Positions 40,894 through 48,650 of a stretch of 64,000 nt of DNA are shown here, one piece after another. Numbering within the stretch: position 1 is the stretch's first letter; every line of letters starts with the position of its first letter. The notes under the pieces are model-generated. The model saw only the letters and a program-made list of their open reading frames with translations. It ran no database searches and had not been told where the DNA came from. The DNA lies in contig NZ_JAJLMN010000001.1 in the NCBI RefSeq assembly GCF_021730615.1, forward strand, positions 1,798,501 to 1,862,500, read 5' to 3'. Source of the stretch: Lichenibacterium dinghuense (lineage in GTDB: Bacteria > Pseudomonadota > Alphaproteobacteria > Rhizobiales > Beijerinckiaceae). Made by a program: the position numbers and the translations under genes.

Positions 40894-41631
40894 ATGCGCA
40901 TCAAGGTCATCAACCCCAACAGCACGGAAACCATGACGGCGGGGATCGCCGCGGCGGCGCGGGCGGCGGCCTCGCCGGGCACGGTGATCGTGGCCGCCAC
41001 ATCGCCCTCCGGCCCGGCCTCGATCGAGGGCCACTACGACGAGGCGGTGAGCGTGATCGGCCTCCTGGAGGAGATCCGCGCGGGCGAGCTCCAAGGCTGC
41101 GACGGCTACGTGGTGGCCTGCTTCGGCGACCCCGGTCTCCTCGCCGCCCGCGAGGCCGCGCGCGGCCCCGTGCTCGGCATCGCCGAAGCCGCCATGCACG
41201 CGGCGAGCTTCCTGTCCACGGGCTTCAGCATCGTCACCACGCTCGGCCGCACCCGGATCATCGCCGAGCACCTCCTGCGCGCCTACGGCATGGACGGCCA
41301 CTGCCGGCGCGTGCGGGCCACGGAACTCGCCGTGCTGGAGCTCGACGACCCGGCGTCGGACGCGCGGGGCCGCATCCTCGACGAGTGCCGCCGCGCGCTC
41401 GACGAGGACGGCTCGGGCGCCATCGTGCTCGGCTGCGCCGGCATGGCGGATCTCGCCGCCGACCTGCAGCGCGAGCTCGGCGTGCCGGTGATCGACGGCG
41501 TCGGCATCGCGGTGCGCTTCGTCGAGGCGCTGGTGGGCCTCGGCCTGTCCACGAGCAAGCGCGGCGACCTGGCGGCGCCGATACCGAAGCCCTTCGCGGG
41601 CGCGATGAGCGGGATGGCGTGGCGGGGGTGA
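40894..41631 (+). CDS. Asp/Glu/hydantoin racemase-family protein
   Basis: A 245-aa cofactor-independent racemase-fold protein. Both catalytic cysteines are in place: Cys76 in VVACFGDPGL and Cys181 in VLGCAGMADLAADL. The opening MRIKVINPNSTETMT and the SFLSTGFSIVTTLGRT block are those of hydantoin/allantoin racemases. No hydantoinase or carbamoylase gene is adjacent, so the physiological substrate is uncertain. The ATG at 40894 lies about 205 bases from the divergent Met/His-rich gene. Confidence 0.88.
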   Translation: MRIKVINPNSTETMTAGIAAAARAAASPGTVIVAATSPSGPASIEGHYDEAVSVIGLLEEIRAGELQGCDGYVVACFGDPGLLAAREAARGPVLGIAEAAMHAASFLSTGFSIVTTLGRTRIIAEHLLRAYGMDGHCRRVRATELAVLELDDPASDARGRILDECRRALDEDGSGAIVLGCAGMADLAADLQRELGVPVIDGVGIAVRFVEALVGLGLSTSKRGDLAAPIPKPFAGAMSGMAWRG

Positions 41632-41693
41632 CCCTTCTCCTCGATCATCTGGGGTGATCGGCTCGGAACAGATCTGCGCGGTAGCGCCCCGCC

Positions 41694-41773
41694 GCCGCCT
41701 CCACCAGCCTTCGGCTGGTTCCCCTCCTCCGCCTGCGGAGGAGGGGGACCGCGCGAAGCGCGGTGGAGGAGGC
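41694..41773. repeat. Multi-hairpin palindromic repeat
   Basis: Outer arms CGCCTCCACC and GGTGGAGGAG enclose three hairpins: CCAGC-CTTCG-GCTGG, CTCCTCCGC-CT-GCGGAGGAG and ACCGCGC-GAA-GCGCGGT. The cruciform-like unit lies between the convergent racemase and PPTase genes, and in RNA it would be very stable on either strand. It belongs to a third palindrome family in this window. Confidence 0.75.
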
Positions 41774-41827
41774 CGACCGGGTGCGACCGAGCGGATGTCG
41801 CAAAAGTCATCGGAATGTGCCTCGACG

Positions 41828-42535
41828 TCAGTCGAGTCCCGCGCTCGCCGACCACGCCACGCAGGCGGCATGGCCCGGGATGCCGCGCAGCCATCGGGCC
41901 TCGAAGCGCCGTAGCTCCCCCGCCAGAACCGTGACGCCGCCGACGCGCGGAGGCCTGCCCTCGTCCGACAGCACCGAAAATCCATCGAGGCCCGCCGCGA
42001 TGCCGCGCCCGTCGGCCTTGAGCAGCGCCTCCTTGGCGGTCCAGACGGCGAGGAACAGCGCGGCCCGCTCCGGCTCCGGCGCGCTCCCGATGCGGCGGGC
42101 GTCCTCCGCGCCCAGCACGGTGCGGGCCAGCGGCCGCCAGTCCCACTCCGGCCTGATGGGCTCGACGTCGACGCCGACGCGCCGGAGCCGCGACCAGGCC
42201 ACGAGGGCGTGGTCGCCGCCGTGCGCGACGTTGAAGTCGAGCGGCGGCGTCCCCGCGACGTCGAGCGCGGGGCGGCCCCGCTCGGTCCGGACGAAGCGGA
42301 GCACCGCCGGCGCCACGCCGAGCTCGGCGCCGAGTTCCCGCCGCAGCACCGAGCGCGTCGCCCCGGAGCGCACGGCGTCGGCGCGGCGGTGGAAGCGCGC
42401 CGCGGCGTCCCGCTCGTCGTCGGACAGGACGTCGAACAGCGGGTCGGACGGCGGGGCGTCGAAGTCGAGGTCGACCCTCACCACACGCAGGTCGTCCGGG
42501 AGCCCCGGCTCGCGGTGGGGGGCGGAGCGGATCAC
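41828..42535 (-). CDS. 4'-phosphopantetheinyl transferase, Sfp type
   Basis: A 235-aa enzyme transferring phosphopantetheine from CoA to carrier-protein serines. The two family motifs are VGVDVEPI (metal-binding Asp and Glu) and FLAVWTAKEALLKADGRGI; NVAHGGDHALVAW precedes them. Sfp-type transferases serve fatty-acid, polyketide or non-ribosomal peptide carriers, or lysine synthesis; no such gene is nearby. Its ATG overlaps the gluQ stop by four bases, an unexpected operon partner. Confidence 0.9.
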   Translation of the reverse strand: MIRSAPHREPGLPDDLRVVRVDLDFDAPPSDPLFDVLSDDERDAAARFHRRADAVRSGATRSVLRRELGAELGVAPAVLRFVRTERGRPALDVAGTPPLDFNVAHGGDHALVAWSRLRRVGVDVEPIRPEWDWRPLARTVLGAEDARRIGSAPEPERAALFLAVWTAKEALLKADGRGIAAGLDGFSVLSDEGRPPRVGGVTVLAGELRRFEARWLRGIPGHAACVAWSASAGLD

Positions 42536-43419
42536 ACCGGCAGGCCCACGCGCCGCCGGACGTCGGCGGGGGACAGACCCTCCGCCCTGAGGTCGCGCAG
42601 CGAGGGCGCGCCCCGGCTCTTCGACAGCTTGTCGCCCCCGGCGTCGAGGACCAGGCGGTGGTGGTGGTAGCGCGGCGCGGGAAGGCCGAGCAGGCGCTGC
42701 AGCAGCCTGTGCAGCGACGTCGCGTGGAACAGGTCAAGCCCGCGCACCACGTCGGTGACGCCCTGCGCGGCGTCGTCGACCACGACGGACAGGTGGTAGC
42801 TCGTCGGCGTCTCGCGCCGGGCCAGGAGGGCGTCGCCCCACGCGGCCGGGTCGGCGGAGACGTCGCGCGAAGGCTGGTCCTCCCCTCCCCCCGCCCCGCA
42901 TTCGCGCCAGCGGAGCGGCGCCGGGTCCTCGGCGAGCGCCCGCGCCACGTCGAGGCGCAGCGCCGCCGGCCACCCCTCGGCGAGGCGCCGCGCCCGCTCG
43001 GCCGCCGGCAGGTGGCGGCAGGTGCCGGGGTAGACCGGCGCGCCGTCGGGGTCGACGGGCCGGGGCGCCCCTTCGGCCGCAGCCTTGGCGGCGCTGGCCG
43101 CCAGCACGGCGCCGCGCGTGCAGAAGCAGGGGTAGACGAGGCCGCGCGCTGCGAGCCGGTCGAGCGCCGCGCGGTAGAGCGGGAAATGGTCGGACTGGCG
43201 CCGCGGCGGCTCGGGCCAGACCACGCCGAGCCAGCCGAGGTCGTCCACGATGGCGGCCGCATAGGCTTCCCGGCAGCGCTCGCGGTCGATATCCTCCAGC
43301 CGCAGCAGGACCGTGCCGCCGGCCGCGGCCGCGGCGTCGCGGTTGATGAGCGCCGACAAGGCGTGGCCGAGGTGGAGCAGGCCGTTGGGCGAGGGCGCGA
43401 AGCGGAACACGCGGGGCAT
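42532..43419 (-). CDS. gluQ: Glutamyl-Q tRNA(Asp) synthetase
   Basis: A 295-aa truncated glutamyl-tRNA-synthetase paralogue that attaches glutamate to queuosine in tRNA-Asp. It has the catalytic core only: FRFAPSPNGLLHLGHA (HIGH motif), LRLEDIDRERC, zinc-type VYPCFCTRG with a later PGTCRH, and KLSKS near residue 262, ending soon after with no anticodon-binding domain. The ATG at 43419 is the family start; the longer frame is a shadow. Overlaps the PPTase gene by four bases. Confidence 0.93.
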   Translation of the reverse strand: MPRVFRFAPSPNGLLHLGHALSALINRDAAAAAGGTVLLRLEDIDRERCREAYAAAIVDDLGWLGVVWPEPPRRQSDHFPLYRAALDRLAARGLVYPCFCTRGAVLAASAAKAAAEGAPRPVDPDGAPVYPGTCRHLPAAERARRLAEGWPAALRLDVARALAEDPAPLRWRECGAGGGEDQPSRDVSADPAAWGDALLARRETPTSYHLSVVVDDAAQGVTDVVRGLDLFHATSLHRLLQRLLGLPAPRYHHHRLVLDAGGDKLSKSRGAPSLRDLRAEGLSPADVRRRVGLPV

Positions 43420-44191
43420 CTCGCGCCCGCCGTCAGGATCCGTCACGCCCGCCACCCTTCCGTCGCCGTGCCGGCCCGCCGCAGCGCGGGTCCCCGGTCG
43501 CGGGGGAAACACGCCGGACGGCGCCGGGGTTTCGCCGATCGACACCGAGGCGGACCTCGACCGCGCCATCGCGGCCCTCGGCGAGCGGGACCCGGCGCTG
43601 GTCGCGCGGCTCATCGCCGTCGGGGGGCGGCCGCCGCTGCGCCGCCGGGCGCCGGGCTTCGAGGGGCTCTGCGCCCTGGTGGTGTCGCAGCAGGTGTCCA
43701 CCGCCAGCGCGGCGGCGATCTTCGGGCGGCTGCGCGCGGCGCTCGCCCCGCTCGACGCTTCCGCGCTGGCGGCGGCCGACGACGGCACGCTGCGGGCCGC
43801 AGGCCTGTCGGCCGGCAAGGTGCTGACGCTGCGCGCCGCGGCCGCGGCGGTGCTGGACGGGCGCCTCCATCTCGACGGCCTGTCGGCGCTGCCCGCCGAG
43901 GCCGCTGCCGCGCGGCTCACCGCGCTGCGCGGCGTCGGGCCCTGGACGGCGCAGCTCTACCTCCTGTCCTGCCTCGGCCACGCCGACGCCTGGCCGCCGG
44001 GCGACATCGCGCTCGAGGAGGCGGCGCGGCTGGCGATGGGGCTCGACGCGCGGCCGGACGCCGCCGCGCTGGCCCGCATCGCGGACCGGTGGCGGCCCTA
44101 CCGCGCCGTCGCGGCGCGGCTGCTGTGGAGCTACTACCGCGCCGTCAAGGCGCGGAGCGGGCTCGGGATCGGGCTCGGGGACGAGCGGTAG
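43346..44191 (+). CDS. DNA-3-methyladenine glycosylase II (AlkA-like), start uncertain
   Basis: A helix-hairpin-helix glycosylase of the base-excision pathway. The core from about 43540 has FEGLCALVVSQQVSTASAAAIFGRL, the hairpin LRGVGPWTAQLYLL and the catalytic Asp in WPPGDIALEEAARL. No ATG, GTG or TTG occurs at the start of similarity; the nearest in-frame ATG is 43346, which adds about 65 unconvincing residues and overlaps the divergent gluQ start by 74 bases. A rare start codon near 43540 is the alternative. The protein lacks the N-terminal TATA-like domain of E. coli AlkA. Confidence 0.75.
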   Translation: MSADKAWPRWSRPLGEGAKRNTRGISRPPSGSVTPATLPSPCRPAAARVPGRGGNTPDGAGVSPIDTEADLDRAIAALGERDPALVARLIAVGGRPPLRRRAPGFEGLCALVVSQQVSTASAAAIFGRLRAALAPLDASALAAADDGTLRAAGLSAGKVLTLRAAAAAVLDGRLHLDGLSALPAEAAAARLTALRGVGPWTAQLYLLSCLGHADAWPPGDIALEEAARLAMGLDARPDAAALARIADRWRPYRAVAARLLWSYYRAVKARSGLGIGLGDER

Positions 44192-44210
44192 GCGGGGCCG
44201 GGCGCGGCGG

Positions 44211-45206
44211 TCAGGCGTCGCCCGTGATCCTGCCGTGGCCGTGGTGCCCGTGATGCGGCCTCGCGAGCCCGGCCAGGCCGCCGCCCGCCGTCGGCCCCGC
44301 CGGGAACGCCTCGCCGCCGGCGGGCATCTGCAGGGCGTTCACGAGGTCGAGGAAGCCGCCCGGCACGGCGGGGTGGCCGGTGTGGTGCCCGGCCGGGAGG
44401 TGGGCCGCGGCGAGGCCGGCGGAGGTCGGCGCGAGCGCGGCGGCCAGGACGGACGAGGCCGACGGCGCCATCACGGCCGCCGCGTCGACGGTGTCGCCCA
44501 CCGTGCCGTCGATCTGCGGCACCAGCCCCTTCGGCGCGTCCTGGCCACCGGCGTAGAGGGACTGGTCGGAGGCGATCCAGTGGCGGATCAGGGCGACCTT
44601 GGCCCTGTTGAGCTTCATCGCGTCGTCGCCCGTCGACACGGTGCCGACCACGGCGTTCAGCACGGCTCCGTTCCGCTCCACCGTGTCGTAGAGCGGGCCG
44701 CCGCTGTAGCCGGGCGACAGCGGGAGCGCCGCTGTGCCGATGAGGGACAGCGAGCCGTCCTGGCCCACGACGCCGCCGGCCCCGCTCAAGTGCCCGTCGT
44801 TGGACGCCGGGTAGCCCTTCACCACGACGTCGCCGGAGGTGAAGCCCGGATCGAGCGCGAAGGACCCGTAGGCGGACAGGTCGGCCGAGGTGTCGATGAT
44901 CGCGAAATCGGACTGCGACGCTTCGCGGGACAGTTCCCCCCCGCCGTCCTGCACCTTGATCGTGTGGATGGATTGGAGGCCGCCGAGGGCGCCGACGGGG
45001 TTGTAGGTCGTCGTGTCCGGCGTGAAGCCCGGGTAGAGGCTGATGGCGTCGGCGGTGGCGCCCGTGTCGGCGTCGTAGACGAGATGGGCGGCCGTCAGGA
45101 TGGTGTGCGGGCCGATGATGACGCCCGTGCCCTGGAACTCGCCCTCGCCCGGCATGTCGTCGAGGATGTAGACGACCGCGCTGTCGGGGAAATTCGTGTT
45201 CGACAT
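44211..45206 (-). CDS. Trypsin/V8-like serine protease with His-rich tail
   Basis: A 331-aa chymotrypsin-fold protease. The triad is visible: His41 in LTAAHLV, Asp100 in QSDFAIID and Ser168 in SPGYSGGPLYD. V8-like enzymes share this compact layout. The ATG at 45206 has GGAGC upstream; the protein begins SNTNFPDSAVVYILDD with no signal peptide or zymogen propeptide, so export, if any, would need another route such as type I secretion. The C-terminal 120 residues are Ala/Gly/Pro-rich and end HHGHHGHGRITGDA. Confidence 0.82.
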   Translation of the reverse strand: MSNTNFPDSAVVYILDDMPGEGEFQGTGVIIGPHTILTAAHLVYDADTGATADAISLYPGFTPDTTTYNPVGALGGLQSIHTIKVQDGGGELSREASQSDFAIIDTSADLSAYGSFALDPGFTSGDVVVKGYPASNDGHLSGAGGVVGQDGSLSLIGTAALPLSPGYSGGPLYDTVERNGAVLNAVVGTVSTGDDAMKLNRAKVALIRHWIASDQSLYAGGQDAPKGLVPQIDGTVGDTVDAAAVMAPSASSVLAAALAPTSAGLAAAHLPAGHHTGHPAVPGGFLDLVNALQMPAGGEAFPAGPTAGGGLAGLARPHHGHHGHGRITGDA

Positions 45207-45297
45207 GCCCGCTCCTTCGCGCGGGGACCGCTTTCCCCGCGCCGCCGGCGAACACCAAACCACGGAACGGGCTCGGGCGGAAAGGGCCCGCGGCGCC

Positions 45298-45882
45298 TCA
45301 GGGCGGCGGTTCGCCGCCCAGCTCGCCGTGGCGGAAGCAGGTGACGAGGTGGTCGTTGACGAGGCCCACGGCCTCCATCCAGGCGTAGACGATCACCGGC
45401 CCGACGAACTTGAAGCCCCGCGCCTTCAGGGCCTTCGACAGGGCACGCGACTCCGCCGTCTCGGTCGGCACCTCGCCGGCCCGCCACGCGTTCTGCCGCA
45501 CGGCGCCGCCCACCGCCTCCCAGCAGAAGCGCGAGAAGTCCTCGCCGCGGTCGCGCATGGCGAGGTAGGCGCGGGCGTTGCCGACCGTGGCCTCGATCTT
45601 GGCGCGCGAGCGGACGATGCCGGGATCGCCGAGCAGCGCCGCCACGTCGCCCTCCCCGAAGCGCGCGACGCGCTCCGGGTCGAAGTCCCGGAAGGCGCGG
45701 CGGAAAGCCTCGCGCTTGCGCAGGATGGTGATCCAGCTGAGGCCGGCCTGGAAGCCGTCGAGCATCAGCTTCTCCCACAGCGCGCGGCCGTCGAGCTCCG
45801 GCACGCCCCATTCCGCGTCGTGGTAGGCGCGGTAGAGCGGGTCGTGGCCGGGCCAGGCGCAGCGCGGGCGGTCGTCGGTCAC
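45298..45882 (-). CDS. tag: DNA-3-methyladenine glycosylase I
   Basis: A 194-aa glycosylase removing 3-methyladenine. Family blocks are RCAWPGHDPLYRAYHDAEWGVP (with an N-terminal Cys and His of the zinc snap), WEKLMLDGFQAGLSW (Asp where E. coli Tag has Glu38), and the C-terminal FVGPVIVYAWMEAVGLVNDH followed by LVTCFRH. It is the last gene of the molybdenum-cofactor operon, overlapping the upstream gene by four bases, which is a surprising partner. Another alkylation glycosylase (AlkA-like) lies 1.1 kb away. Confidence 0.94.
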   Translation of the reverse strand: MTDDRPRCAWPGHDPLYRAYHDAEWGVPELDGRALWEKLMLDGFQAGLSWITILRKREAFRRAFRDFDPERVARFGEGDVAALLGDPGIVRSRAKIEATVGNARAYLAMRDRGEDFSRFCWEAVGGAVRQNAWRAGEVPTETAESRALSKALKARGFKFVGPVIVYAWMEAVGLVNDHLVTCFRHGELGGEPPP

Positions 45883-46484
45883 GTCCCGCGCCCCGCGATG
45901 GCCAGCAGCGACGCCGGGTCGTCGACGTCGAGCAGCACGCCGTCGTCGTCGATTCCCACCTCGACCACCCGCGCGCGGCCGAGCAGCCGCCGGGCGCCCT
46001 CGTCGCCGGTGAGCGCCAGGGCGGGGGCGAAGAGCGCGCGGCCGAGCAGCGCCGGGTTGCCGCGGCGGCCCCCGTGCACCGGCACGGCGGCCTCGGCGTC
46101 GCGGCCGGCCTCGAAACTCCCGATCAGCCGGTCGAGCAGCGGCGCCGTCACGTCCGGCATGTCGCCGAGCAGCACCAGCGCGCCCGCGGCGTCGGCCGGC
46201 AGCGCCGCGAGGCCGGCGCGCAGCGAGGAGGCGAGGCCGGTCCCATAGTCGGCGTTGTGGACGAAGCCCACGGCGCAGCCGTCGAGCGCCGCGCGGACCT
46301 CGGCCGCGGCGTGGCCCGTGACGACCACGACGGGACGAGCCCGGCTGGCGAGCGCCGCCTCGGCGACGCGGCGCACCAGCGGCACGCCGCCGTGCCGTGC
46401 GACCAGCTTTGTCGCCACCGTCGGGTCGGCGGCGCGGTAGCGGCTGGCCGTGCCGGCGGCGAGGATCACGGCCGCGGCCTTCAC
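45879..46484 (-). CDS. MobA-like nucleotidyltransferase (molybdenum cofactor cytidylyl-type)
   Basis: A 201-aa enzyme of the MobA/MocA fold, expected to link CTP or GTP to molybdopterin. It starts at GTG 46484 with AAAVILAAGTASRYR, the nucleotide-binding LAAG-x2-SR loop, then KLVARHGGVPLV and the metal site VLLGDMPDVT; VHGGRRGNPALLG follows as in the MocA group. It overlaps the MoeA-like gene upstream and tag downstream, four bases each. In many Hyphomicrobiales a molybdopterin-binding domain and this domain are one polypeptide; here they are split. Confidence 0.85.
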   Translation of the reverse strand: MKAAAVILAAGTASRYRAADPTVATKLVARHGGVPLVRRVAEAALASRARPVVVVTGHAAAEVRAALDGCAVGFVHNADYGTGLASSLRAGLAALPADAAGALVLLGDMPDVTAPLLDRLIGSFEAGRDAEAAVPVHGGRRGNPALLGRALFAPALALTGDEGARRLLGRARVVEVGIDDDGVLLDVDDPASLLAIAGRGT

Positions 46485-47524
46485 GGCCCGTCCTCCGCCG
46501 GCCCGCCCCTCGGCGCGCCGTCGCGCGGCTGCGGGCGCGACACGATCTCCATCAACAGGCCGCCGGCGCCGAGGCGGCGGATGTCCGCCCCCGTCACCGG
46601 CACGTCGGCGAGCAGGCGCTGCAGCACCCAGTCGAAGCCGTTCTCCTTGGGGCTGCGGGCGCAGCCCGGCGCGCCCAGCACCGGCACGTCGCCGATGCGG
46701 CCCATCATCAGGAGGTTGCCGGGGTCGACCGGCATGCCGAGGTGGTCGACGATGCCGCCCGCGCGCTCCACCCCGGCCGGGATCACGTCGCGCCGGTCCG
46801 CGATGGCGGAGGCGCCGTAGACGATCAGGAGGTCGTGGTCCGGCGCCATGCGCTGGAGCGCGCCGGCCACCGCCGCGGCCTCGTGCGGCACGCGCTCCTC
46901 CGCGGCGACCGAGGAGCCCGTGGGCTGGAGCCGGTCCTCCAGCACGCGCAGCGTCTTGGCGACCACGGAGGGCTTCAGCCCCGGCAGCAGCGTCGAAACC
47001 ACGCCGACGCGCCGGGCCCGGTAGGGGGCCACCCGCAGCGCCGGCGCCCCGACCGCGTCGACCGCGCGGCCGAGCACGTCGCCCTCGACCGCGAAGGGGA
47101 TGACCTTGACGGTGCCGACCATCTCGTTCTCGGCGACGGCGCGGAACGGCGGCAGGGTCGCCAGCGTCAGCCGCTCGTCCACGGCGTTGACGCGCTCGAC
47201 CGCCTCGGCGTCCACCAGCAGCATGCCGGCCGCGGCGGCGAACAGGTTGGCGCGGCCCGTGAAGGCGCGCTCGATCCACAGGCCCGGCCCGGCCACGGCC
47301 TCGGCGAGGCGGCGCGCGGCGGCGTTCTCGCCCACGTCGCCGGGTTCGAGCCGCGCCACCACGACCGCGCGCACGCCGGCCCGCGCCAGGGCGGCGGCCT
47401 GCGCGGCCGACACGGTGTCGCCCTTCCTGACCACGACGGCCTCGCCGCCCTCGGCCTGCGCCTGGACGCCGTGGGCCGCGACCGCGCCCGCGGCCTCGGC
47501 GACCGGGACGGGGCCGAACCTCAC
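46481..47524 (-). CDS. MoeA/MoaB-like molybdopterin-binding protein
   Basis: A 347-aa protein with a C-terminal MoCF domain (RVGVVSTLLPGL, LLIVYGASAIADRRDVIPAGVERAGGIVDHLGMPVDPGNLLMMGRI in pieces), the fold that binds molybdopterin in MogA/MoeA. The N-terminal half (RFGPVPVAEAAGAVAAHGV, then LRKGDTVS-like VVRKGDTVSAAQAAAL) resembles MoeA domains. Lies between the XdhC-type and MobA-type genes with four-base overlaps on both sides, so all act together in cofactor maturation for a xanthine-dehydrogenase-type enzyme. Confidence 0.82.
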   Translation of the reverse strand: MRFGPVPVAEAAGAVAAHGVQAQAEGGEAVVVRKGDTVSAAQAAALARAGVRAVVVARLEPGDVGENAAARRLAEAVAGPGLWIERAFTGRANLFAAAAGMLLVDAEAVERVNAVDERLTLATLPPFRAVAENEMVGTVKVIPFAVEGDVLGRAVDAVGAPALRVAPYRARRVGVVSTLLPGLKPSVVAKTLRVLEDRLQPTGSSVAAEERVPHEAAAVAGALQRMAPDHDLLIVYGASAIADRRDVIPAGVERAGGIVDHLGMPVDPGNLLMMGRIGDVPVLGAPGCARSPKENGFDWVLQRLLADVPVTGADIRRLGAGGLLMEIVSRPQPRDGAPRGGPAEDGP

Positions 47525-48246
47525 GGGGCCGCGGCCGGTGCCGCGGCGCCGGCCTTCTCGGCGCGGGTGGGCTTGCGGCGCAGCGCGCCCACGACCTCGC
47601 CCAGGACCGAGACGGCGATCTCGGCCGGCGACACCGCCCCGATGTCGAGGCCGATCGGCGCGCGGATGCGGGCGACGGTCTCTTCATCGTGGCCGGCCGC
47701 GAGGAGCCGGGCCACCCGCGCGGCATGGGTCTTCCGCGAGCCCAGCGCGCCGACGTAGAAGCATCCCGCCCGCAGCGCCGCGTCGAGCCCGGGGTCGTCG
47801 ATCTTGGGGTCGTGGGTCAGGGCCGCGACCGCGGTGAAGCGGTCGAGCCCGAGGCGCGTGAGCGCGGCGTCTGGCCATTCGGCCAGCAGGGCGACGTCGG
47901 GGAAGCGCTCGGGCGTGGCGAAGGCGGTGCGGGGGTCGACGATCGTCACGTCGAGGCCGGCGAGCTTCGCCATGGGGGCCAATGCCTGGCTGACGTGCAC
48001 GGCGCCGATCACCACGAGCCGCACGGGCGGCACAGCCACGGACAGGAAGGCCGGGCCGGCCTCCGCCGCGACGGTTCCGCTCCGGCCGGAGCGCAGCGCG
48101 TCCGCGATCGGCTCGGCCAGGGGGTCGGAGGCGATGTCGCCGGCGCGCACGAGGCGCTGCGCGCCCGTGGCGAGGTCGGTCACCACCACGGCGGCGCGGC
48201 GCGCCGCGCGCTCGGCATTGAGGTCCGAGAGGAGATCGAGACGCAT
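47521..48246 (-). CDS. XdhC-family protein, Rossmann C-terminal part
   Basis: A 241-aa protein containing the XdhC C-terminal Rossmann domain (RLVVIGAVHVSQALAPMAKLAGLDVTIVDPR, in pieces) and the family's GCFYVGALGSRKTHAARVARL and IGLDIGAVSPAEIAVSVLGEVV. XdhC proteins bind molybdenum cofactor, add the sulfido ligand with a desulfurase and pass it to xanthine dehydrogenase or CO-dehydrogenase-type apoenzymes. The complementary N-terminal domain is the separate gene just upstream, whose stop shares one base with this start. Confidence 0.88.
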   Translation of the reverse strand: MRLDLLSDLNAERAARRAAVVVTDLATGAQRLVRAGDIASDPLAEPIADALRSGRSGTVAAEAGPAFLSVAVPPVRLVVIGAVHVSQALAPMAKLAGLDVTIVDPRTAFATPERFPDVALLAEWPDAALTRLGLDRFTAVAALTHDPKIDDPGLDAALRAGCFYVGALGSRKTHAARVARLLAAGHDEETVARIRAPIGLDIGAVSPAEIAVSVLGEVVGALRRKPTRAEKAGAAAPAAAP

Positions 48247-48569
48247 CAGTCGACCCGCTCGACGTAGACCCGGATCCTGCCGCCGCACGACAGGCCGACG
48301 CGCCACGCCGTCTCGTCGGCGACGCCGAACTCCAGCGTGCGCGGGGCGCCGTCCGCGATGACGTCCAGGGCCTCCGTCACGACCTCGCCCTCGACGCAGC
48401 CGCCCGACACGGAGCCGAGGAAGTTGCCGTCCCGGTCCACGACGAGGTGGCTGCCGACGGGGCGGGGCGCCGAGCCCCAGGTCTCGACCACGGTGGCGAG
48501 CGCCACGCCGCGGCCCGCGCGCCGCCAGGACTCGGCGCTCGCCAGGATGTCGTCGTCGGTGGCCAGCAT
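48246..48569 (-). CDS. XdhC/CoxI N-terminal domain protein
   Basis: A 107-aa stand-alone XdhC_CoxI domain. The diagnostic stretch is VALATVVETWGSAPRPVGSHLVV followed by GSVSGGCVEGEVV, whose Cys lies in the cofactor-binding loop, and GLSCGGRIRVYVE. The start codon of the next gene overlaps the stop as TGATG. First gene of a five-gene run (XdhC-N, XdhC-C, MoeA-like, MobA-like, tag). Confidence 0.88.
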   Translation of the reverse strand: MLATDDDILASAESWRRAGRGVALATVVETWGSAPRPVGSHLVVDRDGNFLGSVSGGCVEGEVVTEALDVIADGAPRTLEFGVADETAWRVGLSCGGRIRVYVERVD

Positions 48570-48650
48570 GGAAGTGCCTTTCGGAGGGGACGCTTGCCGT
48601 CCTCAGATCGGAGCCGGCGCGGGCATCGTCAACGAGGGCCGCGCTCTCCC

